A stretch of DNA of 18,761 nucleotides from Candidatus Delongbacteria bacterium (lineage in GTDB: Bacteria > Delongbacteria > UBA4055): positions 1-18,761 of the forward strand of contig JAFGUL010000162.1 in assembly GCA_016938535.1 (NCBI GenBank), written 5' to 3'. The position numbers were made by a program, and so were the translations under genes. The notes under the pieces were generated by a model. That model made no database searches and was not told the DNA's origin. It saw only the letters and a program-made list of their open reading frames with translations. Below are positions 1-8,073 of the stretch, piece by piece. Within the stretch, counting starts at the first letter, position 1, and every line of letters begins with the position of its first letter.

Positions 1-870
1 GCATATAATAAGACCATTATTGTATGTCCCGCAATGAACGACAAGATGTATTTTAATCCTGCGGTTCAAAGGAATATTTTAACGCTTAAGGGTCAGGGTG
101 TGATATTTTTCGAACCGGAATCAGGAGACCTCGCCTGCGGATATAAAGCAAAAGGAAGAATGGCCGAACCTCACGATATTTTCAGGGAAAGCCTCTATTA
201 TCTCAACAGCACTGATTCGCTTAAAGGAAAAAGGATACTGGTATCTGCAGGCAGAACGACCGAGCTCTTAGATCCGGTCAGGTACATTTCGAATTTCTCA
301 AGCGGTAAAACGGGATTCAGAATAGCTGAAGAATCTTCGTACAGAGGTGCTGAAACAGTTCTTATTACAGGAACGACCGATCAGGTCTGCAATTCACACA
401 TCAGCAGGATCGATACTGTATCTGCAGACGGTATGTATGAAGAAGTAATGAAGGAATTTAAAAATGCAGACTGCGTGATAATGTCAGCTGCAGTAGCTGA
501 TTACGCTCCGGAAAAATCCGTTTCAAAGATAAAGAAGAGCGGGGAGAGTTTCGATCTGAAACTCCGCAGGACGAAAGATATCCTGAAAGAGCTTGGCAAA
601 ATTAAGAGAGAAGGCCAGATACTCGTCGGGTTCGCGCTGGAGACGGATAACGGACATAAGAACGCTCTGAAAAAAATGAAAGAGAAGAACCTGGATATGA
701 TAATTCTGAACGAGACATCTTCAGATAATCCGGCTTTCGGATCTGACTTCAACAAAATAACCATCATAACTTCAGATAAGAAAGAACAACTGCCGGCAAT
801 GGAAAAAAAAGATATTGCCGCACACATACTCGAAAGGGTAGAGAAGCTGTTCGAACATCAATCAAAATGA
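1..870 (+). CDS. coaBC: Bifunctional phosphopantothenoylcysteine decarboxylase / phosphopantothenate-cysteine ligase, 5'-truncated by window edge
   Basis: The reading frame is open from base 1, so only the C-terminal 289 residues of an enzyme of about 400 are present. CoaBC makes 4'-phosphopantetheine in the cytoplasm: CoaB joins cysteine to phosphopantothenate using CTP, and the flavin enzyme CoaC decarboxylates the product. The window opens at the CoaC substrate motif PAMNDKMY (bases 31-54), followed by PAVQRN. The CoaB domain begins near base 225 with KGKRILVSAGRTTE and contains the signature DPVRYISNFSSGKTGF (bases 271-318), whose Asn and Ser-Ser-Gly-Lys are typical of bacterial CoaB. Further family matches are SAAVADY, the Lys-rich segment that binds phosphopantothenate, GFALET and ILNE. 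The gene ends with TGA, and the next gene starts 9 bases later behind a GGGGGAAG ribosome site, so co-transcription is likely. Family assignment is firm; the true start lies upstream of the window. Confidence 0.95.
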   Translation, partial: AYNKTIIVCPAMNDKMYFNPAVQRNILTLKGQGVIFFEPESGDLACGYKAKGRMAEPHDIFRESLYYLNSTDSLKGKRILVSAGRTTELLDPVRYISNFSSGKTGFRIAEESSYRGAETVLITGTTDQVCNSHISRIDTVSADGMYEEVMKEFKNADCVIMSAAVADYAPEKSVSKIKKSGESFDLKLRRTKDILKELGKIKREGQILVGFALETDNGHKNALKKMKEKNLDMIILNETSSDNPAFGSDFNKITIITSDKKEQLPAMEKKDIAAHILERVEKLFEHQSK

Positions 871-879
871 GGGGGAAGT

Positions 880-1743
880 ATGGGAAGGATCATGGTATTT
901 CTTTTGTCGCTTCAGATATTTCTATCCGCGGCAAGCGGAGCTCCGGAACTTAATGTTGAAGAAATAAAGAACCGTAAAGCAGATGAAAAACCGGCCGTCA
1001 TGGCTCAGAAGACTGAAGAACCTGTATCTGAAAAGGTGTCGGAAAAGCCTGCAGTTAAATCTCCGGATGTAAAACCTGACCCGGGCATGAAACAGGTCGG
1101 AGAGATCGATTTCAGACTCGGAGAGCTTAAAGTCAGGAACAAGGCTAAAAACGGAGATCTCGACGAAGAGGACATTGTCTTTGAGAAAGATACTCTCATT
1201 ACAGGTGTTGAGTCGCGCTGCGAGATAAAGTTGTCTGACGGCAGCCTGATAAGGCTGAATGAAAAAACAAAATACATTATCGACAAATTCGATCAGTCCG
1301 GAAATGATGTAGCCTTCAACGGCTTTCTGGTGTCAGGAGAATCCTGGACGAACGTGAACAAAGCTGATTCAAAGAAGAAGGACTTTAATGTCAGATCGCC
1401 TATAGCTGTAGCTGCAGTTATAGGGACAAATTATAAAATGAGCTCAGACGGGAAACTGACAGAGATTTCGGTCATGGACGGTCAGGTGAATGTTGATCTG
1501 GAAAAGCAGAAAAAAGCGGAATTGAAGATCGAGCCGAAGACTGAAAGGACAGGCAGTCTTGCTCCAAAGCAGTCAATGGCTCCGAAGCAGATCCCGGGTC
1601 CCTATGAAGTCACGCTTTCCGAATGGATCTCGATCGTGAAAGGCGAGATGATAAGTATCAGAAATGACGGTAAATACAGCAAGAGAAAAACTGACGTGAA
1701 TGTTCTGATGAACGAATGGGAAGCATTCAGATCAGGAAAATAG
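880..1743 (+). CDS. Secreted FecR-domain protein
   Basis: This is a 287-residue protein with an N-terminal signal peptide (about residues 1-20, hydrophobic core VFLLSLQIFLSAASG) and no later membrane segment, so it should be exported to the periplasm or cell surface. Residues 25-72 form a low-complexity Lys/Glu/Pro linker. A FecR domain follows at about residues 98-205: an E-D-I-V-F ... TG opening, the block LSDGSLIRLNEKT, then a G-x-S-W segment, and AVAAVIGTNYK corresponding to the family's AVRGT region, ending VMDGQVNV. The tail has a small APKQ repeat (residues 228-237) and no recognised domain. In the classical system FecR is an inner-membrane anti-sigma regulator; this copy has no sigma factor beside it and lacks the cytoplasmic N-terminal part, so it is better read as a stand-alone secreted FecR-fold protein of unknown role. 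The start is supported by a GGGGGAAG ribosome site 9 bases after coaBC. A strong terminator follows directly. Confidence 0.82.
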   Translation: MGRIMVFLLSLQIFLSAASGAPELNVEEIKNRKADEKPAVMAQKTEEPVSEKVSEKPAVKSPDVKPDPGMKQVGEIDFRLGELKVRNKAKNGDLDEEDIVFEKDTLITGVESRCEIKLSDGSLIRLNEKTKYIIDKFDQSGNDVAFNGFLVSGESWTNVNKADSKKKDFNVRSPIAVAAVIGTNYKMSSDGKLTEISVMDGQVNVDLEKQKKAELKIEPKTERTGSLAPKQSMAPKQIPGPYEVTLSEWISIVKGEMISIRNDGKYSKRKTDVNVLMNEWEAFRSGK

Positions 1744-1755
1744 TATTCAGATTAT

Positions 1756-1783
1756 AACGGGCAGTTCAACTGCCCGTTTTTTT
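1756..1783 (+). terminator. Rho-independent terminator after the coaBC-FecR unit
   Basis: A 9-bp perfect stem, AACGGGCAG (1756-1764) with CTGCCCGTT (1770-1778), closes a TTCAA loop and runs into a T tract ending at 1783. It begins 12 bases after the FecR-domain stop codon. It also lies only 13 bases before the iorA start codon, leaving room for a ribosome site but not for a separate downstream promoter. Confidence 0.9.
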
Positions 1784-1796
1784 ATGAGGTAAACGG

Positions 1797-3677
1797 ATGA
1801 AGAAATTTTACGAACAACTTACAGATAAACAGCCGTGGAAAGGATTGTTCATGGGTAACCACGCAGTTGCTAGGGCGATGCTCGAAGCGGGTGTGAAAGT
1901 TATAACCAGCTACCCGGGATCACCCACACCGGAAATTGCCGAGGCTTTGAACACTGTTCCCAAAGAAATGAGAAATTATCACTTCGAGTGGGCGACCAAC
2001 GAGAAAGTTGCTACTGAGGTAGCCTTCGGTTCAAGCATCAACGGCAACCTGTCTGTTGTATTCTTCAAGTCTGTCGGTCTAAATGTTGCCGCAGACTCTC
2101 TAGTTCAGCTCGGACTGATGAATCTGACAGGAGGTCTTGTTGTGATACTTGGAGACGATCCGGGTGCGAACTCAAGCCAGAATGAACAGGACAACCGCCA
2201 TTTCGCGAGAATGTCATACATTCCGGTCATGGAACCGGCCACACCGACAGAAGCTTATATGATGTTCCTTGAAGCCGCTAAACTGTCTAAAAAACACCAG
2301 ATGCCCATTATTTTAAGGCTTACGACCCATGTGTGTCATGCAAAAGAGCTTATAAATTTCGGTGCGATAGGGGAGAACAAAGACTTTAAAGCTGATTTTG
2401 ACTCGAAGAACGGTCCTTATCTTCCAATTACAAAAACGGTATTTCCTCTCAAGAAAAAAGCTATGGAAAAACTCGATCTGATCCGTAAAGAGTCGGAAAG
2501 ATCACCATTCAATAAAATTTATTCACCGTTCGGCTCAAAAGATATAAACGGTAAAAAACTGGGAATTATTTCGTCATCAATGCCTGCCCTTTCTATAATG
2601 GATAACCTCGATAAAGCTGGAAAACCCGTAGATCTTCTGCAGATAAATTTCAGTTATCCTATGCCTGAAGAAATGATCGCCGATTATCTGAACGGAAAAG
2701 ATGAAGTGATCGTAATAGAAGAACTCGACAGGCTGATGGAATATGAGATCAAAGCTCTCGCGTTCGACAGAGATATCAAGTGCAGGATACACTCCAGAAA
2801 ATCACATGAGGATATAATGGGTGAATTGACTTCTGACCGGACATGGGACATTCTTTCCGCCTGCTGGCCCGAAGTTTTCGAAAGCGGAATAAAGCCTGTG
2901 ACTCAGCCTTTCAATAATCCTAGGATCGCTCAGATGTGTCCGGGATGCGGCCACAGATCCGCTTTCCATGCGATAAAGAAGGCACTGCCCGAAGGCACTA
3001 TCACGGTCGGAGATATCGGCTGTCACTCGCTTGGATTCTTCGAACCTTACAATATGGGTGAAATGCTTTTGTCAATGGGGCACTCGAACGGAACAGCCGC
3101 AGGCCTTACCATAGGCAACGACAAACGCAAAGTTCTGGCTTTCATCGGAGACTCAACATTTTTCCACGCCGGACTTCCCGCTATCATAAATGCAGTTCTT
3201 TACGATCACGATTTTACGCTGGTCGTAATGGAGAACGGTACTACAGCTATGACAGGTCATCAGCCTCATGCGGGAACAGGCGAGATCGGTGAGAAGATCT
3301 CGATCGATAAACTTCTTGAATCCATCGGTGTAAAATTTATCAGAAGGGTTGATACTTATCAGCAGAATAAGCTGACTGAGTATGTTAAAGAATCACTGAA
3401 CCACAAAGGTTTTTCAGTCGTAATTGCGAGCCATCCTTGTATGCTCAAATTCATGAAGCAGCAGAGAAAAAAGGAAGGATTCGTTCAGAAACATGTTGAG
3501 ATCGATCAGAGTAAGTGCGAAAATCATCTGACATGCATTGAAGATTTCGGATGCCCTTCGTTTGTTAAGAATGACGATGGAAGCATAACGGTCAATGAAG
3601 ATCTCTGCATCGGCGACGGTTCATGCAAACCGACCTGCCCGGTGAGCGCAATAGATTTTAAGAAGGAGGCGAAATAA
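1797..3677 (+). CDS. iorA: Indolepyruvate ferredoxin oxidoreductase, alpha subunit (2-oxoacid oxidoreductase with C-terminal ferredoxin-like domain)
   Basis: The 626-residue length is usual for IorA. With IorB it oxidises aryl pyruvates (from Trp, Phe and Tyr transamination) to aryl-acyl-CoA, passing electrons to ferredoxin. The N-terminal domain carries MGNHAVARAMLEAGV and TSYPGSPTPEIAEAL. The thiamine-diphosphate domain begins at CPGCGHR (381-387), has GDIGCHSLGF, and the cofactor motif IGDS (450-453) followed by FHAGLPAIINAV and VVMENGTTAMTGHQ. The C-terminal ferredoxin-like domain has motif 1 at C574, H577, C580, C586 and motif 2 at C604, D607, C610, C614. Both lack the usual second cysteine (His and Asp instead), which is uncommon and could alter cluster type or potential. 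The ATG is preceded by GAGG at 1786-1789. The stop overlaps the iorB start by one base. The enzyme family is firm; the physiological substrate is inferred from the family. Confidence 0.93.
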   Translation: MKKFYEQLTDKQPWKGLFMGNHAVARAMLEAGVKVITSYPGSPTPEIAEALNTVPKEMRNYHFEWATNEKVATEVAFGSSINGNLSVVFFKSVGLNVAADSLVQLGLMNLTGGLVVILGDDPGANSSQNEQDNRHFARMSYIPVMEPATPTEAYMMFLEAAKLSKKHQMPIILRLTTHVCHAKELINFGAIGENKDFKADFDSKNGPYLPITKTVFPLKKKAMEKLDLIRKESERSPFNKIYSPFGSKDINGKKLGIISSSMPALSIMDNLDKAGKPVDLLQINFSYPMPEEMIADYLNGKDEVIVIEELDRLMEYEIKALAFDRDIKCRIHSRKSHEDIMGELTSDRTWDILSACWPEVFESGIKPVTQPFNNPRIAQMCPGCGHRSAFHAIKKALPEGTITVGDIGCHSLGFFEPYNMGEMLLSMGHSNGTAAGLTIGNDKRKVLAFIGDSTFFHAGLPAIINAVLYDHDFTLVVMENGTTAMTGHQPHAGTGEIGEKISIDKLLESIGVKFIRRVDTYQQNKLTEYVKESLNHKGFSVVIASHPCMLKFMKQQRKKEGFVQKHVEIDQSKCENHLTCIEDFGCPSFVKNDDGSITVNEDLCIGDGSCKPTCPVSAIDFKKEAK

Positions 3678-4246
3678 TGAAAGATCTGAATATATATATG
3701 TGCGGAGTCGGCGGGCAGGGAATAGGATTACTTGCAGAAGTGATGCTTCGAGCCTGCTACAAAGCGGGTTATGACGTAAAAGGAGTGGACACTCACGGTC
3801 TTGCTCAGAGGGGAGGGACGGTTGTATCACACTTAAGGATCGGAAAAAAGATACACACACCTCTGATCCCTTCAGGTAAAGCGAATATAGTTATTGCTCT
3901 TGAACTCCTTGAAGCTGCAAGGGCTGCTTCCGAAATGCTCGATGATGGTGGGAAAGTCATATTTTATGATGCTCAATATCAGACCATCGGGAACAGACTC
4001 GGAAAGTTCAAATATCCCGGTTTTAACGAACTTCAGGAGATTATTCAGCAAAAGAAAGGTGAAGCCGTAAAAGTTTTTGAGGATGATCTTTCCGACCCCA
4101 GAATGCAGAATGTCGTGCTTATAAAAACAATAATTGAATTAAAGTGGATACCCGGAGTAGATGTTGCAAACGTATCTGAAGCCTTGGCAGAACTAATGCA
4201 TGGAAAAATGCTTGAGACTAATCTTGGAATAATAAATAAAGGGTAA
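3677..4246 (+). CDS. iorB: Indolepyruvate ferredoxin oxidoreductase, beta (gamma-type) subunit
   Basis: A 189-residue partner of IorA with the catalytic-domain-gamma fold of pyruvate:ferredoxin-type oxidoreductases. It opens with a beta strand and the glycine motif CGVGGQGIGLLAEVM (residues 9-23), followed by DTHGLAQRGGTVVSHLRIG, both hallmarks of IorB. This subunit helps bind the substrate CoA and completes the active-site dimer. Start choice is strong: AAGGAGG at 3663-3669 sits 7 bases before the ATG, and the ATG shares one base with the iorA TAA (TAATG), indicating translational coupling. The MurG-like gene starts 6 bases after the stop, so the three genes probably form one transcript. No oddity was seen in this subunit itself. 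Confidence 0.93.
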   Translation: MKDLNIYMCGVGGQGIGLLAEVMLRACYKAGYDVKGVDTHGLAQRGGTVVSHLRIGKKIHTPLIPSGKANIVIALELLEAARAASEMLDDGGKVIFYDAQYQTIGNRLGKFKYPGFNELQEIIQQKKGEAVKVFEDDLSDPRMQNVVLIKTIIELKWIPGVDVANVSEALAELMHGKMLETNLGIINKG

Positions 4247-4252
4247 AAGAAA

Positions 4253-6151
4253 TTGAAATATATTCTTACCGGAGGCGGAACGGGCGGTCATGTGTATCCG
4301 GCTCTTGCAATAGCTGAACAGATAAAGAAGAGCGAACCTGAAGCTGAATTTCTTTATCTGGGTACAAAAGATCATATCGAGTCGAAGATAGTACCGGCTA
4401 AAGGTTACAGAATGAAATTTATCCGTTCCACGGGGATGCCGGGCAGAAAGCTGAGTGTTTCGATGCTTAAGTTCGTAATTTCGGTTATAGCAGGTACGCT
4501 TAAAAGTATTTTTATAATTTTAGCATATAAACCAGACATGATAATAGGATCAGGCGGTTTTGTCTCAGCTCCTCCTGTTTTTGCGGGTCATATTTTAAGA
4601 AAACTTAAACTGTCGAAAACTAAGATGTTTCTGCATGAGGCTAATGCAGAGGCAGGAAAGCTTGTTAAATTTGCCGGTCCTATGTGTGACGGAGTGGGTG
4701 TTTCCTACATTATTTCGCTCAAGGATTTTCCGGTCAACGGAAAGTTCGTGGGATATCCGGTTAGGGAAGAGTTCTTTAACGGCTCAAAAGAAGAGTCGAG
4801 GCAAAAGCTTGGAATTGAACCGGGAAAATTCGTTGTTTTCGCCGTAGGCGGATCGCAGGGAGCGCGCACAATAAACCGGGCAGTAGCCGACAGCCTTTTA
4901 TATCTGAAAGGCACTAAAGATCTTCAGATATTCCATGTGACAGGCAGAGGGACAGGTGAATACAACGGCATACTGGATACGATAAAAAGGCTTGAAAAGA
5001 ACAGTCTGAAAGAAAGCGAACTCGGTTTCTATAAGAGGATGGATTATGCAGAAAACATTAAAGATTATTATTTCGCTGCAGACCTCATTATAACCAGAGG
5101 GGGCGGTACGATAAATGAGATAGCTGTATGCGGAACACCCTCTCTCATAATCCCCAAAGCGAATCTTTCAGGTGACCATCAGGTAATGAATGCGATCAGT
5201 ATGAAAAATTCAGGAGCGTCAGATATTATCTACGAGGAAGTAATACCTGAAGGGGAAAAGCTGGTTATCAAAGTAGAAGGTAAAATTCTTTCAGACAGGA
5301 TTAAGTATTATATGACTAATCCTTCAGATTTGATCCGGATGTCTAAAAAAGCGTTCAACTCCGTGATAAGGAACGCGAACGATGAGATATACAATTTTAT
5401 CAAAGATGTCAGGGAAGGTACCAAGCACATGCCGGCAGCCGAGATGCCGGTTCAGAAAAACCCTTATGCCGACAGAAATTCGTTCTCTATATTGAATGCA
5501 CTGCAGAAACTCACTGCAGAACAGATACGGAGTTCCGAATATTATGAATACATTTCATACAGATCAAGCCACTATCTTGTTTCTTCGAACTGGAATATAA
5601 GGAACAATGCGGTAAAGATATGCGGTCTTTTAAGGGACGGGTCGAAGATACCTCTGATGAGCAGAATACTCAGGGATGAGAAAAAAGGTTTTATAAGAAG
5701 AAATATAATTACTTCCTACAGCAAAATAGGATCATATACGGAAACTGTTGAAAGCGATCTTTTCTTTGCTCTCGGTGACAGCTATTGGGAAGTCCGCTCC
5801 GAGGCACTTAAAGCCTTAAGGGTATTTAAGGAAGCTTCAGCCTCCAACGAGAAGATGAAAGAAAGAGTGACCGGAATGCTGGAAAGTAATAATTTCGAAG
5901 TGCTCCTTAATTCGATCCTTGCTCTTTCGGTTTACATTAATTCTGAAGAAGAAGCTTTTATACTGAATAAATTCTATTACCATGACAACTGGAAAATAAG
6001 AGAGGCGGTAATTACAGTTCTGAACGAAGTAAAGGTCAGAGGTATAATAACATCCGAAAAATTAAAAGCCCAGATAGATTCCATGCTCCTTGTGAGCGCC
6101 GGATTTACACCGGTGTTCATGATGAAGAAGAAAGTTAGAGATATACACTGA
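4253..6151 (+). CDS. murG: MurG-family UDP-GlcNAc transferase fused to a C-terminal HEAT-repeat domain
   Basis: MurG adds GlcNAc to undecaprenyl-PP-MurNAc-pentapeptide (lipid I to lipid II) at the cytoplasmic face of the inner membrane. Residues 1-385 match the family: GGGTGGHVYPAL with the expected catalytic His at 13, HEAN (128-131), VGYPVR, VGGSQGARTINRAV, then R282, E289 in RGGGTINE and Q310/N313 in DHQVMNA for UDP-GlcNAc binding. The usual HEQN is HEAN, and a second Asn seven residues on is Val138. At 632 residues the protein is about 260 longer than ordinary MurG. After a linker (about 386-440), residues 440-625 show five units of 32-36 residues, each with an aromatic-x-(I/V)-R or similar start (W447, F480, W512, F548, W580), read here as HEAT repeats. 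The start is TTG, chosen because MKYILTGGGTGGH begins there; only a weak AAAGGG site precedes it. A divergent MurG paralogue is possible, since no cell-division cluster is nearby. Confidence 0.85.
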   Translation: MKYILTGGGTGGHVYPALAIAEQIKKSEPEAEFLYLGTKDHIESKIVPAKGYRMKFIRSTGMPGRKLSVSMLKFVISVIAGTLKSIFIILAYKPDMIIGSGGFVSAPPVFAGHILRKLKLSKTKMFLHEANAEAGKLVKFAGPMCDGVGVSYIISLKDFPVNGKFVGYPVREEFFNGSKEESRQKLGIEPGKFVVFAVGGSQGARTINRAVADSLLYLKGTKDLQIFHVTGRGTGEYNGILDTIKRLEKNSLKESELGFYKRMDYAENIKDYYFAADLIITRGGGTINEIAVCGTPSLIIPKANLSGDHQVMNAISMKNSGASDIIYEEVIPEGEKLVIKVEGKILSDRIKYYMTNPSDLIRMSKKAFNSVIRNANDEIYNFIKDVREGTKHMPAAEMPVQKNPYADRNSFSILNALQKLTAEQIRSSEYYEYISYRSSHYLVSSNWNIRNNAVKICGLLRDGSKIPLMSRILRDEKKGFIRRNIITSYSKIGSYTETVESDLFFALGDSYWEVRSEALKALRVFKEASASNEKMKERVTGMLESNNFEVLLNSILALSVYINSEEEAFILNKFYYHDNWKIREAVITVLNEVKVRGIITSEKLKAQIDSMLLVSAGFTPVFMMKKKVRDIH

Positions 6152-6153
6152 TA

Positions 6154-8073
6154 TTACTTTAACCGTTTAAAATTCTCTGTATGTTCTTCAAAATCCTTTT
6201 TCTGAGAGGCTGTAAGTTCTTTTCCGCCGTATCTTTTTTTGTAATAAAGCATTTTAACTTTTTCAAATGAATTGCCGAATGAAATGAATTTTTCCTTTAG
6301 AGTTTCAAACCATGACCCTACAGTCTCATTCTCAGGTTTGTGGCCTGATATCGCAAGCTTACTCTCTATTGTTTCAAGTTCATTTGTCCTGCTGTAAGGA
6401 TTGTTTATTGTGTAGGATATCTTTTTATTTACCTTTACATCTCTGAATATCCTGATGAACAGAAAAAGTCCAAGCGGTATAAGCGCATAAAGAAGGAGTT
6501 TCTGATAAAGGTCGCTATTCTCCTGTTTGAACCTGTAGAATTTAAAATATAAAAATGACGCGATGTCGTATATCCCGCCTAACAATCCTTTCGGTTCGAA
6601 CGTTCCTGATATGACCGGAGGTGTAGGATCGACTTCCTGCCATCCTTTATCATTGTCCCATACCTGAACCCAGGCATGTCTGTCTTTCCGGCGGCCTACA
6701 AATATTTTCTCTGTCTCATTGTATTCGGTCACAAGGTAGCCGGTAACATATCTAGCAGGATGGCCCAGTCTTCTGTACACAAGAGTCGTAAGCGTGGCGA
6801 AGAGTTCGCAATGCCCCCTTTTCTCTGACATAAAATACTTAAGCTTTTCGCTGTCATTAAGATTTATATAATCAAGAGAATAGCTGTAATCGGAAATGAA
6901 GTGATCTCTTAAAGTTCTGAATATATCATGTGCTGACATTTCTTTTAAACCGAGACTGTCGATCAGGCTGTCAGTATAGACTGAATCTTTTGGAATGAAC
7001 TGCAGATCATTCTCAGCTGGATGAGGAAAAATACCCGAAAGTGAGTCTCTTCTCGTGTAGGCTTTATAATCGATCAGATGCTGAGTGTACCTCATATTGA
7101 CATTACCGCCGCGGTTAAAGCTCAGCTTTCCTGTTTCCAGTCCCCTGAACGCAAAAGTACGGAAAGGAAATTTTACTCTGCTCGACCTTTCTGATGAGAA
7201 ATAGTATATTCTGACAGAGTCGGTGATCTCTGCGGAATAAATATCGTAAGGCTGATCGAACTCAATGTTTTCCGAGTTCGACTCTGTCCATGTTCCGTTA
7301 GAATAAGTGTTTAATACCCTGTCTCTTAAAAGCAGACCGCCCGGTGACGGTTTGAATATCTCGGCTCTTATATCTATCCTGTAGCTGTCTTTATTCTCTC
7401 CTATCGTACCGATATTAATACTTTTACTTCTGTATTTTAAATATCTTTCAATATAAATGTCCGTCAGAACATCTTTAAGTATCGTGAACGAATGGTATAT
7501 TCCGAATTGAAGAACTGCTGTAATTAAGGCCGAAGATAATAATAATAATACAAATTTGAGGTTCGGGGAGCGTTTAGCTCTGAATTTCAAAAGCAGAATT
7601 AAAACCGACGCATATAATAGAATTTCCGTTCCGGGTCTGATCCTGACGCTGCCTCCTACGATAAGAGCTGCAATAAAAAGATAGTCAGGCCTGAAATATC
7701 GGATATGCCTACTAATTACGGAATATTTATTCACAACAAAAAGAAGAAAGAGTCTTTTAGCGCTGACTGAAGCTGAGGTGCTGTAAATGAAGAAAAAATT
7801 AAGAGGGAACAAAGATATCGGGAGAAACTGGAGAAGAGCGTAGACAGGACCTGCGCCACGGTTAGCGTTTACATAGTATATAAGATAACCTGCCAGAGAC
7901 AGAGTTGTGATCATGGAGATGTTATTGAAATCTTTTTCTTTGAAATCGAATCTCAGCCTGACAAAACGGGCGCTTTCTAGAGCTGCAGCGAACAGAACGG
8001 CAAGCAGGGTGTTGCCGGTGTTCATTCCCCAGTATATAAGAAACAGCACGGATATTAAAGGAAAGTCTTTCAT
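6154..8073 (-). CDS. Membrane-bound transglutaminase-like protein (TgpA/DUF3488 type, DUF4129-like tail)
   Basis: A 639-residue inner-membrane protein. About six hydrophobic segments fill residues 1-200, then comes an extracytoplasmic region, a transglutaminase-like core, one more membrane helix at about 526-546 (LLLYALIPLGLFLFI) and a soluble C-terminal tail resembling DUF4129, ending in the KKRYGG region. The papain-like triad is visible: C422 in RGHCELFATL, H466 in DRHAWVQVW and D482 in EVDPTPP. This order (membrane domain, Tgm core, membrane helix, tail) is that of TgpA-type proteins, which sit beside MoxR and DUF58 genes. The biochemical activity of most members is unknown; a peptidase or cross-linking role at the outer face of the inner membrane is inferred. 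Its ATG overlaps the DUF58 stop by 4 bases (ATGA), so it is translationally coupled. The stop lies 2 bases from the convergent murG stop. Confidence 0.9.
   Translation of the reverse strand: MKDFPLISVLFLIYWGMNTGNTLLAVLFAAALESARFVRLRFDFKEKDFNNISMITTLSLAGYLIYYVNANRGAGPVYALLQFLPISLFPLNFFFIYSTSASVSAKRLFLLFVVNKYSVISRHIRYFRPDYLFIAALIVGGSVRIRPGTEILLYASVLILLLKFRAKRSPNLKFVLLLLSSALITAVLQFGIYHSFTILKDVLTDIYIERYLKYRSKSINIGTIGENKDSYRIDIRAEIFKPSPGGLLLRDRVLNTYSNGTWTESNSENIEFDQPYDIYSAEITDSVRIYYFSSERSSRVKFPFRTFAFRGLETGKLSFNRGGNVNMRYTQHLIDYKAYTRRDSLSGIFPHPAENDLQFIPKDSVYTDSLIDSLGLKEMSAHDIFRTLRDHFISDYSYSLDYINLNDSEKLKYFMSEKRGHCELFATLTTLVYRRLGHPARYVTGYLVTEYNETEKIFVGRRKDRHAWVQVWDNDKGWQEVDPTPPVISGTFEPKGLLGGIYDIASFLYFKFYRFKQENSDLYQKLLLYALIPLGLFLFIRIFRDVKVNKKISYTINNPYSRTNELETIESKLAISGHKPENETVGSWFETLKEKFISFGNSFEKVKMLYYKKRYGGKELTASQKKDFEEHTENFKRLK

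Noticed and set aside
880..1743. FecR protein as part of a sigma/anti-sigma iron-uptake system
   Set aside because: No ECF sigma factor or TonB-dependent receptor is in the window, and the protein has a signal peptide instead of the cytoplasmic anti-sigma part.
7536..7551. Short AAT/ATA triplet repeat
   Set aside because: It encodes consecutive Leu (TTA) codons in a membrane helix of the transglutaminase-like protein; only about five units and in frame, so not convincing as a phase-variation tract.
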